64,000 bases of DNA from Gillisia sp. UBA3175 (GTDB lineage Bacteria; Bacteroidota; Bacteroidia; Flavobacteriales; Flavobacteriaceae), in NCBI GenBank assembly GCA_002364325.1, contig DEXV01000003.1, positions 1,135,907 to 1,199,906 of the forward strand. The letters run 5' to 3'. A model generated the notes under the pieces. The model did no database searches. It worked only from the letters and a program-made list of their open reading frames with translations, and was not told the DNA's origin. Every line of letters starts with the position of its first letter. The stretch's first letter is position 1. Positions 18,474 through 27,233 of the stretch are shown in pieces. The translations under genes and the position numbers were made by a program.

Positions 18474-18959
18474 TTATCGTAAGTTTTTAGGAAATAAACT
18501 TAGTATAGTTTTTCCATTTTCAATTTTTTCCCAACTATCCGTTTTAAAATCGAACATGGTAAGACCTGTTGTTGGTACATTATCTAAATAGGTATCACCT
18601 AATAAATTAACCAGATTAGTAGTTGCGGGATTATGCCCGAAGATCATTAAATTATCTATGCTATTATCACAATTCTTGATCTGATTAAAAAGATCGTTCA
18701 CATTAAATGTATATAACGAGTTTATAACAATAAAATCTTCATCGGCAATGTTCAAGTTTCTTTTAAATATTTTAGCAGTTTCCAAGGCTCTAATCGCGGG
18801 ACTAGACCAGATTAAAAGCGGCTTACTTAAAAAACTTTTAAAAGTTTTGGAAACCAATTCCCCATCGTTTTCACCCCGTTTCTGAAGAGGTCTTTTATCA
18901 TCTGGTAAGTTTTCCTCCCATGAAGATTTTCCGTGTCTAACTAATGTTAACCTTTTCAT
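18474..18959 (-). CDS. SixA-like histidine phosphatase
   Basis: A 161-residue protein of the histidine phosphatase (phosphoglycerate mutase-like) superfamily. The catalytic RHG motif is in LTLVRHGKSSWEENLPDD at the start, and the second His in MIFGHNPATTNLVN near residue 108. SixA dephosphorylates phosphohistidine in signalling proteins; whether this protein acts on a histidine phosphotransfer protein or on a small molecule cannot be told. It sits 2 bp after pdxH and just before ppk1, an arrangement common in Flavobacteriaceae. Confidence 0.85.
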   Translation of the reverse strand: MKRLTLVRHGKSSWEENLPDDKRPLQKRGENDGELVSKTFKSFLSKPLLIWSSPAIRALETAKIFKRNLNIADEDFIVINSLYTFNVNDLFNQIKNCDNSIDNLMIFGHNPATTNLVNLLGDTYLDNVPTTGLTMFDFKTDSWEKIENGKTILSLFPKNLR

Positions 18960-18961
18960 AA

Positions 18962-19606
18962 CTATGGTGCTAAGCGTTTAAATGTCCAAATCCTTCTTTC
19001 TTCCGTATATAATATCCTGTCGTGTAATCTATTGCTTCTACCCTGCCAGAATTCAAAACTTATAGGTTTTACCAAAAATCCGCCCCAAAATTCGGGTTTG
19101 GGTATTTTTTTATCTTGAAATTCAAGTTCCAGTTCCTTCAAAGTTTTATCCAAAACTTCTCTTGATGCAATTTCTGAACTCTGGTGTGAGGTCCATGCAC
19201 CCAACTGACTTCCTCGAGGACGTGAACTAAAATATTCTTTCGCTTTATCTTCTGAAGATTTCTCTGCTGTTCCTTTAATTATCACCTGTCTCTCCATTTC
19301 AGGCCAGAAAAAGGATAAGCAAACCTTTGGATTCTCTACAATGGCTTTTGCCTTATCCGAACCAAAATTGGTGTAAAATATAAAGCCTTCAGTATTAAAT
19401 TCTTTTAAAAGAACAATTCTGCTCTTAGGAAAACCATCAAGACCTATACTGGAAACATTCATCGCATTGACTTCCGAATTAGAACTGGAACCTTCCATTT
19501 CCTCAAACCAAGTTTTAAACTGAACAAATGGATCTTTTTCAAGATATTCCTCTAGTAACTCCATTTTGTTATAATTTCTGCGGTAATCAGATAAATTTTT
19601 ACTCAT
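18962..19606 (-). CDS. pdxH: pyridoxamine 5'-phosphate oxidase
   Basis: A 214-residue FMN enzyme that makes pyridoxal 5'-phosphate from pyridoxine or pyridoxamine 5'-phosphate. The typical features are NAMNVSSIGLDGFPKSRIVL near residue 47 and GFIFYTNFGSDKAKAI near 75, SRPRGSQLGAWTSHQS near 125, and the end FWQGRSNRLHDRILY with ERRIWTFKRLAP. Length is normal. It is the first gene of the pdxH-sixA-ppk1-ppx transcript; the four genes are separated by 2, 5 and -4 bp. Confidence 0.96.
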   Translation of the reverse strand: MSKNLSDYRRNYNKMELLEEYLEKDPFVQFKTWFEEMEGSSSNSEVNAMNVSSIGLDGFPKSRIVLLKEFNTEGFIFYTNFGSDKAKAIVENPKVCLSFFWPEMERQVIIKGTAEKSSEDKAKEYFSSRPRGSQLGAWTSHQSSEIASREVLDKTLKELELEFQDKKIPKPEFWGGFLVKPISFEFWQGRSNRLHDRILYTEERRIWTFKRLAP

Positions 19607-19994
19607 CTATAAAGCTTTGCTGCAATTTACAAGATTTGAAGATAAATCATTGAAAAAGGCTAGATTAAAATCAAAGATAATTCATAGGATAAATCAACTT
19701 ATACTGAACATTAGACAGACATACTAATGCATAATTTATTCAAATAATTTTGTGCTTATGAATTAAAAGATATTATTGATTCAATGCTAATAGTTGAATT
19801 TCAATAATTATAATATCTCTGCTTTCCAACTTAGAAAAAGCTAAAAAAGCAACATTAAAAAAAGTAAATTTTTATTTAATTTTTTACCCTAAAATAGGTG
19901 AAATCCCGTATTGAATATTTCGATTTAAGGTAATTTAAATTAATTTATTACATTCGAAATGGGTGAAAACGAGCAGTTTACGCAATTAGTTTAT

Positions 19995-20024
19995 GTACTT
20001 AATGCCATAAATCAGGTACTTAAT
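19995..20024 (+). promoter_or_regulatory. spaced direct repeats, candidate regulator site
   Basis: The 9-bp sequence GTACTTAAT occurs at 19995-20003 and again at 20016-20024. The 12-bp gap puts the repeats two helical turns apart, the geometry of LytTR-type response regulator sites. The sequence also lies inside a 41-codon frame where the repeats would encode VLN twice, so a coding explanation is possible. Confidence 0.35.
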
Positions 20025-20285
20025 CTAAAATATTGGGGAATTATATTTTTAACAACATATTATAATAAATTTACTTCATATTAATACAAATTTCAAATTG
20101 CCTCAAATCGATTTGTAAAAGATTCCCCCCACAAAATCTTCTGTATGATATAACATTTGTTCCGCCCCTAAAAGTGAACAAATTGTGATTAAGCCCCAAG
20201 CAAAATCACTCCATTTTATAAGTCAATTAATAATTATCAATTTTTGAAATCCCTGTATCCATGTTGGAACGGGTATCATAAATAA

Positions 20286-20299
20286 AATTAGTACTAATT
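20286..20299. promoter_or_regulatory. perfect 14-bp palindrome before the adhesin start
   Basis: AATTAGTACTAATT is its own reverse complement and lies 14 bases before the ATG at 20314. It could be an operator or a small leader hairpin; such AT-rich palindromes also occur by chance. Confidence 0.3.
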
Positions 20300-20313
20300 C
20301 AAAAGTGTACATT

Positions 20314-23300
20314 ATGGTTTGGAAAACTACTCTCGAAATTTGGGAATCTTTGCAAATAATTTCATCCAATTATTTCTCCAAAAATAAATCAATTGAAAGC
20401 TATTTAAGAATAGTATTCGTTTTGCTATTTGGGGTATTTTTTAATTCCGCCCTATTAGCACAAACAGCGCCAGTAATAGTTCCTAGTGGAGGTTTTGGAA
20501 TTGATGGAAATTTAAAAGCCAATTTAACAGTTTCCGGAATTGGAGACTGGATACCCGGTCCTGTGGGAACGGGAGGTTATGTACTTTCATCAGTTGGAGT
20601 TCCTTTAAACAGTTCTACTACTACCCTTATTAGGGATGAATATAATAACGGGAATGATAATTCTTTTACACAAGGTGCGAAAACTGGACAGAATCCGGAG
20701 GATTGGACGTGGACAAAAGCTCCCGTTACTGGAAAGGGAGATATACATAATGCAATGTATCATCTAGGAAAAGATGCACAGAATAACGAATGGATAATTG
20801 TTGGAAGTGATCGCAGAGAAACCACTGGAACTAGTTATATAGATTTTGGATTCTTTCAGAACACCCTTACTGCAGATGCAGATGGGGGATTTACTTCTGC
20901 TGGAACGCAAGGAGGAAGAACTGTAAATGATATTTTATTAACAATAGAATACCCTTCGGGAGGATCTGTGGCAAAAGTATTTTTCTATGTATGGACCGAA
21001 TTTACAGATAGGAAAGGTGCCAAATTTTATGCGTACGAGTTAAAAGATATTTCAGGAACCAATATTGCTTTTGCACAATCTAATGCCACAACTGTAGATG
21101 TTCCTTTCGGAGCTTTCGGTTCCACTAATTATGGTATAAATCAATTTGTAGAGGCTGCCTTAAATTTAACCGAAATATTAGGAAGAGTAGATCCTTGTAT
21201 TGGAGTAAGCATAAAAACCATTTTAATAAAGACTAAGAATTCAGATTCAGAAACAGCTGCTTTAAATGATTTTATAGACCCGATTCAGGTTAAATTATCT
21301 TTTGGAACTGCTACTATTAGTTATGAAGGAAGTCCAGTATGTAAATCAACTCCTTCAATTACTCCCACTTTAACTGGAGTAACTGGCGGAAATTTTACAT
21401 CCTCTTCGTCAAATCTTGTTGTAGATAGTTCTACTGGGACTGTTGATGTTGCAGCTAGTCAACCTGGCACTTATGATATCACTTACACCTTTGTAACAAA
21501 AGGATGTACAAAAACTACTAAAACAAGCATAACAATTGTTGCTAATCCAGCAGCGCCAGTAGCTGGACCAGTAACACAACCAACCTGTACTTCGACAACT
21601 GGAAGTTTCCAAATCACGAACTTCGATGCGAGCAGCACCTATAACTTTACTCCTGGTGTGGTAAGTATTTCAATTACTGGATTGGTAACAGCCAACTCAG
21701 GAACTTATACCTTTAAACAAACCAATGCTGCGGGATGTACTTCTCCAGCAAGTGGAAGTGTGGTAGTAACTGATCAACCTAATACACCAGCAGCGCCAGT
21801 AGTAGATTCTACTGTAAACACCACTTGTAGTCTTAATAACGGTTCTATTTCGTTAGTAGCAACGGAGGGAGTCGAGTATAGTATAGATGGAGAAAATTAC
21901 CAATCAAATGGTAATTTCAATAACTTATTGCCAAACACTTACTCTGTTACCGCAAGAATTATAAATGGAGAATGTATTTCATCTTCAACTGAAGTTATAA
22001 TAAACGCCATTCCGGATACCGAAGATCCAACTTTTGGATCTGTAGCAGATATCAATGTAAATACAGATATTAACATTTGTGGTGCAGTAGTTACCTTCTC
22101 TGCTCCAACTGCAACAGACAACTGTGAAGGAACAGTGGTAACACTTAACGAAGGAAGCCTGGCTTCTGGAAGTGAATTCCCTGTGGGAACTACAACAGTG
22201 ACCTACACTGCAACAGATGCTGCGGGAAATACAACTAGCGTATCCTTTAATGTAATCGTAACAGATAACCAAGATCCTACAATAACTTGTCCTGCAAATG
22301 TGAATCAATCTACTGATGCTGGTGAGAGTTTTGCAATTGTAACTTTTGAGGATGCAACTGCAACAGACAATTGTGAGGTAACTGTGGAACAGACTTCAGG
22401 TCTTACCTCTGGAAGCGAGTTTCCAATTGGAGTATCAACTGTAGAATTTACTGCAACCGATGCTTCTGGAAATACAACTACTTGTAGCTTTACCATTACG
22501 GTAATAGAGAATACTCCCCCTGCTCCTCCAGCTCCACCAACAGTAACGGTTACGCAACCAACTTGTGAAAATCCAACTGGTACTATAACAGTACAAACTA
22601 TAGAAGGATTAACCTATAATATTAATGGAGTAGATTATCAAGCTAGCGGAGTTTTTACAGATCTTGCACCAGGAACTTATTCTGTAATTGCACAAGACGG
22701 ACTAGGACAAGATTCTGAAATTACTGAGGTTATTCTTAACGAAGCGCTAGCTGTAGTAATTGAAACTACCTCTATAAGTTTATGTGTAGAAGATAGCACT
22801 TTCGACTTATTCAACTTATTATCTGGGGAGTTTGATAAAACTGGAGTTTGGCAAGGTGATACAGCCGCAGCAACCGCAGCTTTAGATGGCAGTTTTATAG
22901 ATCCTTCACTTTTAGAAGTTGGAGACTATACTTACAGCTATATATTATCTGGAGTCTGTCCATCTAATACAGTGGTCGATGTTAACATAAATGACGATTG
23001 TGTTGTATTGGCTTGTAGTTTAGAAGACATTAGAGACAGTATTTCTAAAGCTGTAACTCCTAACGGAGATGGTTTTAATGACTTCTTCCAAGTGAACTTA
23101 GATCTAGAATGTGGATTCACCTATAATGTTCAAATCTTTAATAGATGGGGTGCTGAAGTATATTCTATGAGAAACTACCAAAATAACTGGGATGGATTCT
23201 CAAATAAATCATTCTCTAACTCAAATCAATTACCATCTGGTACCTACTACTACATTTTAGAAATTAATGGAGGTGCTTTTGAACCAATTCAAGGATACAT

Positions 23301-23319
23301 CTTCTTAGGAACTAAATAA
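20314..23319 (+). CDS. HYR-domain cell-surface protein with gliding motility-associated (T9SS type B) C-terminal domain
   Basis: A 1001-residue secreted protein. The ATG at 20314 is preferred over an in-frame GTG at 20305. The signal peptide is preceded by an unusually long N-terminal extension of about 33 residues; the hydrophobic core is RIVFVLLFGVFFNSALLAQ. Residues 50-330 form an unnamed beta-rich domain common in Bacteroidota surface proteins. Residues 370-560 and 740-830 carry repeated Ig-like units, each with a PTC and a short NGxxY-type motif. Two HYR domains lie between (about 565-735, both with TATDNCE and TATDASGNTT-type motifs). The last ~95 residues, with AVTPNGDGFNDFF, VQIFNRWGAEVY and NWDGFSN, are the T9SS type B sorting domain. 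PorP and OmpA genes follow. Confidence 0.9.
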   Translation: MVWKTTLEIWESLQIISSNYFSKNKSIESYLRIVFVLLFGVFFNSALLAQTAPVIVPSGGFGIDGNLKANLTVSGIGDWIPGPVGTGGYVLSSVGVPLNSSTTTLIRDEYNNGNDNSFTQGAKTGQNPEDWTWTKAPVTGKGDIHNAMYHLGKDAQNNEWIIVGSDRRETTGTSYIDFGFFQNTLTADADGGFTSAGTQGGRTVNDILLTIEYPSGGSVAKVFFYVWTEFTDRKGAKFYAYELKDISGTNIAFAQSNATTVDVPFGAFGSTNYGINQFVEAALNLTEILGRVDPCIGVSIKTILIKTKNSDSETAALNDFIDPIQVKLSFGTATISYEGSPVCKSTPSITPTLTGVTGGNFTSSSSNLVVDSSTGTVDVAASQPGTYDITYTFVTKGCTKTTKTSITIVANPAAPVAGPVTQPTCTSTTGSFQITNFDASSTYNFTPGVVSISITGLVTANSGTYTFKQTNAAGCTSPASGSVVVTDQPNTPAAPVVDSTVNTTCSLNNGSISLVATEGVEYSIDGENYQSNGNFNNLLPNTYSVTARIINGECISSSTEVIINAIPDTEDPTFGSVADINVNTDINICGAVVTFSAPTATDNCEGTVVTLNEGSLASGSEFPVGTTTVTYTATDAAGNTTSVSFNVIVTDNQDPTITCPANVNQSTDAGESFAIVTFEDATATDNCEVTVEQTSGLTSGSEFPIGVSTVEFTATDASGNTTTCSFTITVIENTPPAPPAPPTVTVTQPTCENPTGTITVQTIEGLTYNINGVDYQASGVFTDLAPGTYSVIAQDGLGQDSEITEVILNEALAVVIETTSISLCVEDSTFDLFNLLSGEFDKTGVWQGDTAAATAALDGSFIDPSLLEVGDYTYSYILSGVCPSNTVVDVNINDDCVVLACSLEDIRDSISKAVTPNGDGFNDFFQVNLDLECGFTYNVQIFNRWGAEVYSMRNYQNNWDGFSNKSFSNSNQLPSGTYYYILEINGGAFEPIQGYIFLGTK

Positions 23320-23329
23320 AGCTATAAAC

Positions 23330-24244
23330 ATGAAACATTTCTATATCCTAATATCGATATTTTTTGTTGGCCTTTTAACCACAAATGCTCAGCAACTACC
23401 ACAGTTTACTCAGTATATGTATAACACCATATCTATAAATCCGGCCTATGCTGGGAGTCGAGATGGGTTTTCATTAACTGCCTTGAACAGGAATCAATGG
23501 GCTGGCTTAAGTGGCGGTCCCGTAACTCAAACGCTATCTGTACACACCCCACTTAGCAATGAGAAAATAGGAATTGGATTGTCTGTAATAAATGACAAGG
23601 CAGGTTATGAAAAATATACCTATGCCTATGCAGATTTCTCTTATACTATAAATGTGGCAGATGATGTAACATTGGCTTTTGGCTTAAAAGGAGGTGCAAG
23701 TTATTATGATCTTGATGAAGATCTTTTTGTTGAACCTTCTATATTAAGTGATCCTTTTTTTAATGATAGATTTAACAAATGGAGTCCTAATTTTGGAGCT
23801 GGAGTTTTACTTTCTTCCCAGAACTGGTACATGGGATTATCTGCACCAAAGATCATTAACAACGATAATAACGATTTTAGTGATTACGTAGCTTTGGAGC
23901 AAGTTCACTATTACCTTACTGGAGGATATGTTTTTGATCTTAGTGATAGTTGGAAACTTCGCCCAACGGCATTAGTAAAAGCTACTAAAGGTGCTCCCCT
24001 ATCTTTTGATATGTCTGGAACAGTGATCTATGATGAGAAATTATACTTAGGGGCAACTTATAGAATAGAAGATGCAGTAGGTGCATTTATAGATTTTCAA
24101 GTGTTTCCAGCTTTACGAGTTGGATATGCCTACGAGTATTCTGTATCAGACTTAAGACCATACACATCAGGATCTCATGAGATCTTATTGATCTTGGAAT
24201 TGAGAGCTAAAAACACTAAATATAAATCTCCAAGATTTTTCTAA
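23330..24244 (+). CDS. PorP/SprF family type IX secretion membrane protein
   Basis: A 304-residue outer-membrane beta-barrel. The signal peptide is MKHFYILISIFFVGLLTTNAQQ, followed by LPQFTQYMYNTISINPAYAGSR, the family hallmark. The rest is alternating strands with aromatic ends, finishing EILLILELRAKN. PorP/SprF proteins bind the C-terminal domain of type B T9SS cargo and keep it at the cell surface, and genomes carry many copies, each next to its cargo gene. Here it lies 10 bp after the adhesin gene, so it most likely anchors or helps secrete that adhesin. Confidence 0.94.
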   Translation: MKHFYILISIFFVGLLTTNAQQLPQFTQYMYNTISINPAYAGSRDGFSLTALNRNQWAGLSGGPVTQTLSVHTPLSNEKIGIGLSVINDKAGYEKYTYAYADFSYTINVADDVTLAFGLKGGASYYDLDEDLFVEPSILSDPFFNDRFNKWSPNFGAGVLLSSQNWYMGLSAPKIINNDNNDFSDYVALEQVHYYLTGGYVFDLSDSWKLRPTALVKATKGAPLSFDMSGTVIYDEKLYLGATYRIEDAVGAFIDFQVFPALRVGYAYEYSVSDLRPYTSGSHEILLILELRAKNTKYKSPRFF

Positions 24245-24260
24245 CATAAATAAAACTATT

Positions 24261-26147
24261 ATGAAGAATTTCAACTACTTAATACTTCTACTATTTATTG
24301 GAAATAGTTTTATAGCTACGGCACAAAGCTCTAAGCAGAAAAAAGCCGACAAGTTATTTAATGACTTGGCCTATATTGAAGCTGTAGACGTTTATAAAGA
24401 ACTAATTGAGAAAGATTATAACACAGTTTACAATCAGAGTAAACTTGGAGATAGTTATCTTAAACTAAGCAGTCCAGAAAATGCAGTATTTTATTATGCA
24501 GAAGCTGTTAAAGACTCTAGTATTTCTCCAGAGTATTATTTTAAATATGCACAAGCTTTAAGAGGAGTAAAACGTTATGACGAATCTAAAGAGTGGCTAA
24601 AGAAATATAGTACTGCAGGAAAGAACAAAGCTGAAGTAGATGAATTGCTTTCTAAAGATATTGCCGACTTTAAGATAAAGGATAATTACACCTTAGATAA
24701 AGTTGCCTTTAACTCGGGTTATAGCGATTTTGGAGCTTACCAGCATGATAGAGTTACTTATTTAGTTTCTGCAAGAGATGGAGGTATGTCCAAAAAGAAT
24801 AAAGTTTATTCTTGGAATGGAGAACCTTTTTTAGACATCTATCAGTTAGATGCTAATTCTGAAAATGTTTCTTCGGTTTCTGGAGATATCAATACAGTGT
24901 TACATGAAGGTCCGCTTGTTATTTCCAAGGATGGCCAACACATGTACTTTACAAGAAATAATTATTTAAACAATAAAGAAGGTAAAAAACTGAAGGATCA
25001 AACCAATAACCTGAAGCTTTATAGAGCTACCAAAAACAAGGGTTCTTGGGGTGATGTTATGGAACTTCCTTTTAATAATAATGCATATTCTGTTGGGAAT
25101 CCAACTTTATCTACAGATGGAAAAACTCTTTATTTTGTTTCTGATATGCCAAATGGTTTTGGTGGAGCAGATCTTTATAAGGTGGACATTATGGAGAACA
25201 ATATGTTTGGAACTCCTTCAAATCTTGGAAATAAAATAAATACCACTTTAGACGAATCCTTCCCTTTTATGGCTAAAGATTCGGTCTTATACTTCTCTTC
25301 CAACGGACATGCAGGATTTGGACTAATGGATATCTTTAAAGTAGATATTTCTAATGAAGCTTCAGAAGTAACTAATATTGGTGAACCAATAAATAGCAAT
25401 CTGGATGACTTCGCATATTTTCAGAAAGACGAAAACAACTTAGGTTATTTCGCATCTAACAGAGGTGGCGGTGCAGGTAGTGATGATGTTTATGGATTTA
25501 CACTTTTAAAAACCTTAATCCTTAGAGGACAGGTTACAGATAAAGTGAATGGGGAACCAATTCCCAATGCTACAGTACGTTTATTTACTCCAGACAATAC
25601 ACAACTTGCATTTTTAGAAACCGATGAAGATGGTAACTATGAGCAAGAGATCAATAGAAATGTAAAATACCCTATTGAAGCGAAGCATATAGAATATAAA
25701 GAAATGACCGGAACTGTAGATTCTAATAATACTGATGATGTTGAAGAACTAATTTATAATATACAATTAGATCCTATACAAGATGTGGAATATTTAGCCG
25801 AGATCAATAACATTTACTTCGATTTCGATAAATCTAATATAAGACCAGATGCTGCTAAGGAATTGGATAAACTGGTTAATCTTATGACGAATAAATATCC
25901 GGAATTAGTAATTAAAATTGGTTCTCACACAGACAAAAGAGGATCAGATCAATATAACGAAGGCTTGGCAGAACGAAGAGCACAGTCTACCTATAACTAT
26001 TTAATCTCTAAAGGAGTTGCTGCCGAAAGAATTAATGCTCACGAAGGATTTGGTGAAAAAGTTCCAGCTATTCCTTGCGATAAGTGTAGCAAAGAAGAAC
26101 ATCAGTTAAATAGAAGATCTATGTTTAGTGTAGTTAAAATGAAATAA
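24261..26147 (+). CDS. OmpA family protein with TPR, beta-propeller and carboxypeptidase-regulatory-like domains (PorE-like)
   Basis: A 628-residue protein with a signal peptide (cut near TAQS). Domains in order: TPR-like helices (about 25-130), a PD40/WD40-like beta-propeller (about 150-415, with repeats such as LYFVSDMPNGFGGADLYKV and LYFSSNGHAGFGLMDIFKV), a carboxypeptidase-regulatory-like beta-sandwich (about 415-490), and an OmpA C-terminal peptidoglycan-binding domain (about 505-625, with IYFDFDKSNIRPDAAKELDK and SHTDKRGSDQYNEGLAERRA). The architecture is that of PorE, which ties the T9SS to peptidoglycan. It follows PorP by 16 bp and ends at a strong terminator, closing the three-gene unit. 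Confidence 0.92.
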   Translation: MKNFNYLILLLFIGNSFIATAQSSKQKKADKLFNDLAYIEAVDVYKELIEKDYNTVYNQSKLGDSYLKLSSPENAVFYYAEAVKDSSISPEYYFKYAQALRGVKRYDESKEWLKKYSTAGKNKAEVDELLSKDIADFKIKDNYTLDKVAFNSGYSDFGAYQHDRVTYLVSARDGGMSKKNKVYSWNGEPFLDIYQLDANSENVSSVSGDINTVLHEGPLVISKDGQHMYFTRNNYLNNKEGKKLKDQTNNLKLYRATKNKGSWGDVMELPFNNNAYSVGNPTLSTDGKTLYFVSDMPNGFGGADLYKVDIMENNMFGTPSNLGNKINTTLDESFPFMAKDSVLYFSSNGHAGFGLMDIFKVDISNEASEVTNIGEPINSNLDDFAYFQKDENNLGYFASNRGGGAGSDDVYGFTLLKTLILRGQVTDKVNGEPIPNATVRLFTPDNTQLAFLETDEDGNYEQEINRNVKYPIEAKHIEYKEMTGTVDSNNTDDVEELIYNIQLDPIQDVEYLAEINNIYFDFDKSNIRPDAAKELDKLVNLMTNKYPELVIKIGSHTDKRGSDQYNEGLAERRAQSTYNYLISKGVAAERINAHEGFGEKVPAIPCDKCSKEEHQLNRRSMFSVVKMK

Positions 26148-26164
26148 ATACAAGCTTAAAATAT

Positions 26165-26202
26165 AAAAGCCCAAATTGGAAATTCTAATTTGGGCTTTTT
26201 TG
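26165..26202 (+). terminator. rho-independent terminator of the adhesin-PorP-OmpA operon
   Basis: A 13-bp perfect stem (AAAAGCCCAAATT with AATTTGGGCTTTT) and a 9-base loop, followed by T residues, starting 18 bp after the OmpA stop. Confidence 0.88.
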
Positions 26203-26452
26203 TGATTAATAATTAGTTTTTATAGACTCCAATTAATGACACCTACTATATCGAGTAAAGCCTATTTAATTGTTTAAAATTTAAAAGCATATAAAATATA
26301 TAAGCCGTTTTGATTTGCTTTTATAATTGATCTTCTAGGTTTTAGCGTGTAAACAGATCTTCTTTTTATAATTTTTAAGAAATCTAAAAGCATTCAAATT
26401 ATTATGACTAAAACGCTTTAATTTAAATTATAATTAACAAAGTAGCTATCAA
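26203..26452. other. AT-rich gap between two terminators
   Basis: About 250 bp between the terminator of the OmpA gene and that of the CAP gene. Only very short frames occur (13 codons or fewer on the plus strand). No RNA, repeat or regulatory pattern was recognised. Confidence 0.5.
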
Positions 26453-26492
26453 AAAAAGAATCCCTCTCATTAAAATGAGAAGGATTCTTTTT
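26453..26492. terminator. bidirectional hairpin terminator
   Basis: The arms AAAAAGAATCC and GGATTCTTTTT enclose an inner stem CTCAT/ATGAG with loop TAAA. The A- and T-runs allow use on both strands; it would end transcription of the CAP-domain gene on the minus strand. Confidence 0.75.
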
Positions 26493-26552
26493 GTTATAAA
26501 TTGGGGATTATAACGGCAAGCTTAAAACCTTATCGTTGGGGTACTTTTAAAA

Positions 26553-27059
26553 TTATCTTCTAATAAATATATTTGTGAAATAGTTTTTACCATTCTTATC
26601 CTTATCTACGGCAATACCAAAATGCGTGAAATCTCCTTCTATATTTACACGGTGTCCCTCACTTGCAATCCAAGCTTTTACAACGGCATCTGCACTGTTA
26701 TAACCAAATGCTACATTCTCTGCAACAGATTTAGCTCCAACTCCACTTACTAAATTGCTATATCTCACGTTAAAATTGTCATGATTTACAACTTCGTTTG
26801 TTGACATATATACAGTATGATCATCTGCTTGAAGAGTAACTTCATCAACCTTAGCTAATGCATTTAAACCAATACTTTGTCTATACTTATTAACGCCATC
26901 TAAAATTTCTGACTCGATAGCAGTATATGCAAAAGTGTTTTCTAATTCTACAGATTTATTCTGAGCATTTTCATCTGGAATTGCGTTGTCTTTTGAACAG
27001 GATGCAAACGTAAGAATGCATACTAATACAAGACAAGCTTGCTTGGTAAAGTTTAACAT
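26553..27059 (-). CDS. CAP (SCP/PR-1) domain lipoprotein
   Basis: A 168-residue lipoprotein. The start at 27059 is preferred over one 13 codons upstream because it gives a normal signal peptide, MLNFTKQACLVLVCILTFASC, with lipobox Cys. The CAP domain has VNHDNFNVRY (first His), SVAENVAFGYNSADAVVKAW (Glu of the core) and the signature GHRVNIEGDFTHFGIAV (second His), ending KNYFTNIFIRR. CAP proteins are extracellular and mostly have unknown activity; bacterial members are common in Bacteroidota. It stands alone between a terminator and a promoter region of about 170 bp. Confidence 0.9.
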   Translation of the reverse strand: MLNFTKQACLVLVCILTFASCSKDNAIPDENAQNKSVELENTFAYTAIESEILDGVNKYRQSIGLNALAKVDEVTLQADDHTVYMSTNEVVNHDNFNVRYSNLVSGVGAKSVAENVAFGYNSADAVVKAWIASEGHRVNIEGDFTHFGIAVDKDKNGKNYFTNIFIRR

Positions 27060-27233
27060 AGTAAGTAGGTTTAACGATTTGGTATAGCTAAAATACAAAT
27101 TAATCCGACTAAATGCATCTTCGAGAATACCATTTATCGATTTTATTTGATTTTTAACACTATTTGTGCGTCGAAACCTACATAAAACTAATTATTTCTT
27201 AATTTTTGATGTAAAAATTTGTAGGAAAGGTCG

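Larger units (their letters stand above)
19607..20313. other. long AT-rich intergenic region upstream of the T9SS adhesin gene
   Basis: About 700 bp with no long coding frame. It lies between the divergent pdxH operon and the adhesin gene and should hold both promoters. It contains a pair of 9-bp direct repeats (19995 and 20016), a 14-bp perfect palindrome (20286-20299), and a 41-codon ATG frame (19959-20084) of doubtful reality. A segment near 19890 (ACCCTAAAATAGGTG) looks like an imperfect inverted site. No RNA gene was recognised. Confidence 0.6.

Noticed and set aside
20305..20313. GTG start for the adhesin gene
   Set aside because: It adds only three residues before an in-frame ATG, and there is no ribosome-binding site to favour it.
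21985..22308. Minus-strand frames inside the adhesin gene
   Set aside because: They are the mirror of Thr/Cys-rich HYR repeats and have no supporting context.
26203..26452. Possible small gene between the OmpA and CAP terminators
   Set aside because: Only very short frames (13 codons or fewer) and no RNA-like structure.
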